A stretch of DNA of 64,000 bases from Apophysomyces variabilis (Eukaryota; Mucoromycota; Mucoromycetes; Mucorales; Mucoraceae). The notes below the pieces were generated by a model that had not been told where the DNA came from, did no database searches, and saw only the letters and a program-made list of their open reading frames with translations. The position numbers and the translations under genes were made by a program. How positions within the stretch are numbered: the stretch's first letter is position 1; each line of letters opens with the position of its first letter. Below, one piece after another: positions 60,619 to 64,000 of the stretch. The stretch spans positions 668,822 to 732,821 of the forward strand of contig MZZL01000376.1 of NCBI GenBank assembly GCA_002749535.1. Direction: 5' to 3'.

Positions 60619-61725
60619 TTAAACCTTTACTGCTTCGTAGAATGGGTAGTCAATAAAGCCCTTCTCGTCCTTAGTGTAATATGTATCGTGATCGCTTTCT
60701 GTCAATGGCCAGTCGTTTTCAAGGCGATCCACCAAATCAGGGTTCGAGATAAAGCCACGGCCAAAGCTAATGACAACCTTGGGATCCTGCAAAGTAAACT
60801 TGAGAGCTGTCTTGCGGTCAATGTTATTGTTGCGAATCCACACACCACTCCAGACCGTGCGGACCCATTCCATGTTCTCTTCCATCAGAGATTTGCCCGA
60901 CGCGTGTTTGGTTCCTTTCTCAGCTTCCATAGTATGAATGTATGCCAGCTCGTTTCCTGCATCTGCACGTTTCTGAAGTTCGGAAATGACGTATGCGTGC
61001 TGAGCAACCGCTAACCGACCCACCGTCATGCCACCGTAGGTGTTGAAGGGAGAAAGTCGCACAGCCACCCTGTCTGCACCCACAGCTTCAATCAAACCAT
61101 CGATCACCTCCAACAAAAATCGTGCCCGGTTTTCGATCGATCCACCGTACTCGTCCGTCCGCTTGTTGTTCAAGGTTTCGTTGAGGAATTGCTCCAGAAG
61201 CATACCGTTTGCGGCATGGATCTCGACGCCGTCCGCACCAGCTTCGACGGCATTCTTGCCTGCAGTAACGATGTCTTGGACGAATTCTTTCACTTCAGCC
61301 GTTGTCAATGCCCGTGCTGTTAGCGACTTTCCATCTTCAGAAGGAATATCCACAGAAGAAACAACATCCAGACCGCGTTCAGCCATATACTCGGACGAGG
61401 CAGCCTTGCCGAGGTTGTCAATTTGCACAAACATAAAGGATCCCTTGGCATGGACCGCATCAAACACTTTGGACCACCCAGCAAGCTGTTCCTTGGTCCA
61501 AAATCCGGGAATATTACCAAGGCCACCGGCTCTTTCTCTGGCGAACGAACCTTCACTGATAAGCAAAGTGCCAGGACGACCAGCACGTTGCTCGTAGTAC
61601 TTGACAATAAGATCAGTTGGGACGTAGTCATCCGAAGCACGGAATCGGGTCATTGGTGCCATGGAGACGCGGTGCTGAAGAGTGATCTGGCCGACCTTGA
61701 GAGGAGTAAACAAGTTGTGAGACAT
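60619..61725 (-). CDS. Old yellow enzyme-like FMN oxidoreductase with altered active site
   Basis: Intronless, 368 residues, full family length. TIM-barrel OYE features: PMTRFRA (FMN-contacting Thr26), HAAN (His170, Asn173) for substrate carbonyl binding, RTDEYGGSIENRARF and VISFGRGFISNPDLV (phosphate binding). Classical members use NADPH to reduce activated C=C bonds. Odd here: the catalytic proton-donor Tyr of HxANGYL (Tyr196 in OYE1) is Met175 (HAANGMLLEQF), and Trp116 of OYE1 corresponds to Asp103 in FVQIDNLGKAA. The fold and flavin binding should be intact, but reaction and substrate may differ. It stands alone on the minus strand after VAC14. Confidence 0.9.
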   Translation of the reverse strand: MSHNLFTPLKVGQITLQHRVSMAPMTRFRASDDYVPTDLIVKYYEQRAGRPGTLLISEGSFARERAGGLGNIPGFWTKEQLAGWSKVFDAVHAKGSFMFVQIDNLGKAASSEYMAERGLDVVSSVDIPSEDGKSLTARALTTAEVKEFVQDIVTAGKNAVEAGADGVEIHAANGMLLEQFLNETLNNKRTDEYGGSIENRARFLLEVIDGLIEAVGADRVAVRLSPFNTYGGMTVGRLAVAQHAYVISELQKRADAGNELAYIHTMEAEKGTKHASGKSLMEENMEWVRTVWSGVWIRNNNIDRKTALKFTLQDPKVVISFGRGFISNPDLVDRLENDWPLTESDHDTYYTKDEKGFIDYPFYEAVKV

Positions 61726-63306
61726 GGTAGAGGTTATTGGAAGAAGCTGGATGATAAGAGAAAAGCAGTTGATAATGTTTGGTGGTCCGTCAAGAAGATC
61801 ATCGTTTATATATTGCTCTTGCTACATTTCCACAAAGTTCCATTGATGGATTTATAATGATCAGCTTATTAATGTGTGTCTTTTTTCTTTTTCTTTTTTT
61901 TTGATCTGTCTTGCCAATGCTGAACGTTTCTGCTGACTCTGGAAATTACTTGGGGCTACACGCAGAGGTCGTACTTGTCCTACATCAATGCCACTAGCAA
62001 TTGGGAGTCCGAACTGACAAGATCGTCCATGCCGCAGTAATGATTTCCTCATTTAATACATGATTACGCGTCTCCTCCTACTGCCAGCCTCATAGATCGG
62101 TATTTTCGCGCTTCACCAATACTAACAGTTTGTTCCTAGCAGTTTTATAGCGCTTGCCGAATTGCGATTCTCTTTGCACCGTAAGACGAAATATATCTCG
62201 AAGGATCCTACGCTAACTGCTAGCTTCTAAAGAAAGGTGACATAGGGTTCACTGTCGTCTAGTCCGCATTCATACACTCAAAAATCAAGACAAGTGTTTC
62301 AATGATGACAAATCAATATACAATCAAATCAAGGTTTACTATGTAGAAAGTCCAAAAGACGCGTTACGAATCTATTGACTAATCGTTATCTTTATTGTAT
62401 TTGAATGCACAAGTAGATGATGACGCTAGCAATCTTTATGCTGAAATTGATACTGTTGGTAGCTCCCAAGGTTGCTGAGGTCTTTTTCCCAAGAATGGTA
62501 GTGCAACTGGCACAGCCATCTTAAGCTGGTCCTTAATTCAAAGGAGAAAAAAGGGTCTGGAAATTCTAACCGGGGATTCTCCATGTAACGTCTTTCGGTC
62601 TCCGCTCATTGCGCAACAAAGCCGACATTTGGGATATGCGTCATTGACGCTATTAGACGGATTTTACTGTAACACAAACACGCAAATGGATATTAACGCT
62701 TATCGAAAAGAGCATTGGCAGAGCTTGGACCAAGGAAGGCGGTGCCACTCCACAAGAAAAAGGAGCCCTTATTTTTCTTTGTTTCTTTCATTTGTGACAG
62801 TCCGTCGTGCACGCATCAGCCAGCAACAAGACGCTAACATTGCTTTGTTACATAGCGTCTCCATCGCGGCACTTGTCCAATTCCTTCACTGGGTTGCAAA
62901 ACGAAGCCTTCGCACTCGCTCAACCTACAAATGCCATAAGTCTCACTGATCATTGTCATGTTTGATTGCTGCTCTAACACACTGCTGTAGTTAATTTTGC
63001 TCTTCAATATTTTAACGCCGCTCCTTTAAGATGGGTCTTCAACACGATGGAGTATAAGACTCGTTCTATTTGGTCAATTTCCACTCGTGAGAAATATCAG
63101 GGACTATGACGTTCCCCATTGAACTATTAATAGTCTAAGACAGGGTGAAGGTATATGCATGGATTAAGCCTTTCAAATTTTGTGGTAGAACAATATTTTA
63201 GGCACTCCTCAACGAATACTACGGAAGAAATAGTCATAGAAATGGCCGAAGGGATCTCCCCTCTTGAGCGAGGTCTGTATATAGCTGTATCCCATGCCTT
63301 ACTGAC
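61726..63306. other. Spacer, no gene seen
   Basis: Contains the oxidoreductase promoter. ORFs on both strands are short and lack recognisable domains. Confidence 0.5.
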
Positions 63307-63612
63307 ATGGAATGTATAACGGAGAGGTACAACACCTGGTTTCGCCGACAAAGAGCCGGTGTAGAGATGCAGCGTTCAGCTGCTGCAGCTGACAATGACC
63401 CCACCGCTCAGCTTAGCAAAGAGGAAAAAGACCGATACCTGAAGAAAAGAAAAATAGGACGATATAGCACAGAAAAAGCGAAGAAGCGAATGTATAATGT
63501 AATCGTACAGCTTCCGAGCGAGCATATATGGATGGAAACTAGTGAATTATCCAGGAAAGCAAAATGCAGTTACTGTAACCAAAGCTTTGTAAAATTCGAG
63601 AACATATTTTAG
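63307..63612 (+). CDS. Hypothetical small basic protein
   Basis: 101 codons starting at ATG 63307. Lys/Arg/Glu-rich middle (KEEKDRYLKKRKIGR) and a C-terminal CSYCNQSF that could be half of a zinc site. An open stretch in the +1 frame continues after the stop (to about 63747), so this might be an exon or a decayed gene. Family not recognised. Confidence 0.3.
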   Translation: MECITERYNTWFRRQRAGVEMQRSAAAADNDPTAQLSKEEKDRYLKKRKIGRYSTEKAKKRMYNVIVQLPSEHIWMETSELSRKAKCSYCNQSFVKFENIF

Positions 63613-64000
63613 CGATACCAAAAACCCGATGGGTGTGAGATGTCATCCAGGCCAGATGGCTTGCAATGTTTCCGGATACTATATCCGCACGATATCATAG
63701 ACGACGCTGGCTTTGCTATTATGACTTGGAAGAATTTAGGCAAGTAGCAGTGTATGATGCAGCACAAATCTTGAACCAGGAAAACTACAACAGTAACAAT
63801 GACCGAATTCAAAGGCACGCTTGGTATGACATACTGTAAACCTGGAGAATCAATATAGTTTGAAGTGACATAGTCACTTTACAACGTATTATCGCCAGAG
63901 GGCCCAGTAACATACAGTTACCACAAGCAGATATTTCCGATGATTGGCTGTACAATCGAGAAATAACCTGTAAGCAGTTACAGGAGCACATTGACCAGGG
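63613..64000. other. Window end, nothing supported
   Basis: Short open stretches only; may be continuation or remnant of the hypothetical gene before it. Confidence 0.4.

Noticed and set aside
62629..62949. 106-residue plus-strand ORF
   Set aside because: Composition and lack of any motif suggest chance; the frame has no neighbouring exon support.
1..64000. CRISPR arrays, bacterial operons, rRNA genes
   Set aside because: No regularly spaced repeats and no rRNA-like sequence; gene structure is eukaryotic throughout.

Overview
The window looks like nuclear DNA of a filamentous fungus, most probably a Mucoromycota (Mucorales-type) genome. The grounds are short GT-AG introns (mostly 45-80 bp) in nearly every housekeeping gene, intronless F-box/LRR multigene families, a BM3-like P450-reductase fusion, a large gene with a Sel1-repeat tail, and clear fungal orthologues (neutral trehalase, NMA111, CSR1, VAC14, MCP2). 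Species is not determinable from the sequence alone. Exon coordinates were worked out by hand from splice motifs; every multi-exon model given keeps an open frame through all junctions.

Layout. 1-26.3 kb is a paralogue-rich, rearranged block. Two head-to-head copies of a P450-NADPH reductase fusion gene (2819-6633 minus; 18645-22459 plus) enclose an intact DDE-transposase-like ORF (8119-10203), an F-box gene (11410-13143 plus), a decayed F-box relic (about 13.93-14.2 kb) and another F-box gene (14539-16245 minus). The last of these is repeated exactly in inverted orientation at 1-1929, ending at a single N. A fourth F-box gene (23423-26300 plus) is split by a 98-N gap flanked by a perfect 1031-bp duplication, almost certainly an unmerged contig overlap.

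26.8-34.2 kb is a compact run on the minus strand: an MCP2/ADCK1-type mitochondrial ABC1 protein, a METTL21-type methyltransferase and an HtrA-like protease NMA111. 36.8-42.3 kb holds a large multi-exon plus-strand gene with three tandem modules of about 280 residues, each with a MACPF-signature-like motif, followed by a possible beta-trefoil region and Sel1-like repeats. A second NMA111 copy follows (43049-46567 minus). 48.8-61.7 kb is housekeeping: CSR1 (Sec14-like), RPAP3, neutral trehalase, VAC14 and an old-yellow-enzyme-like oxidoreductase. The ends of the window and several 1-2.6 kb spacers hold nothing I can support as a gene.

How it fits together. The left block shows concerted evolution. 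The two P450 fusions are nearly identical over the reductase half and parts of the P450, yet differ in the N-terminal domain, one intron, the helix B'-C/F-G area and the SRS5 loop, and their promoters and 3' UTRs have diverged. The F-box genes share a promoter module and one pair shares a near-identical 5' third. Two of the three N runs and the single N sit at sequence repeats, so part of the apparent duplication must be checked as assembly artefact.
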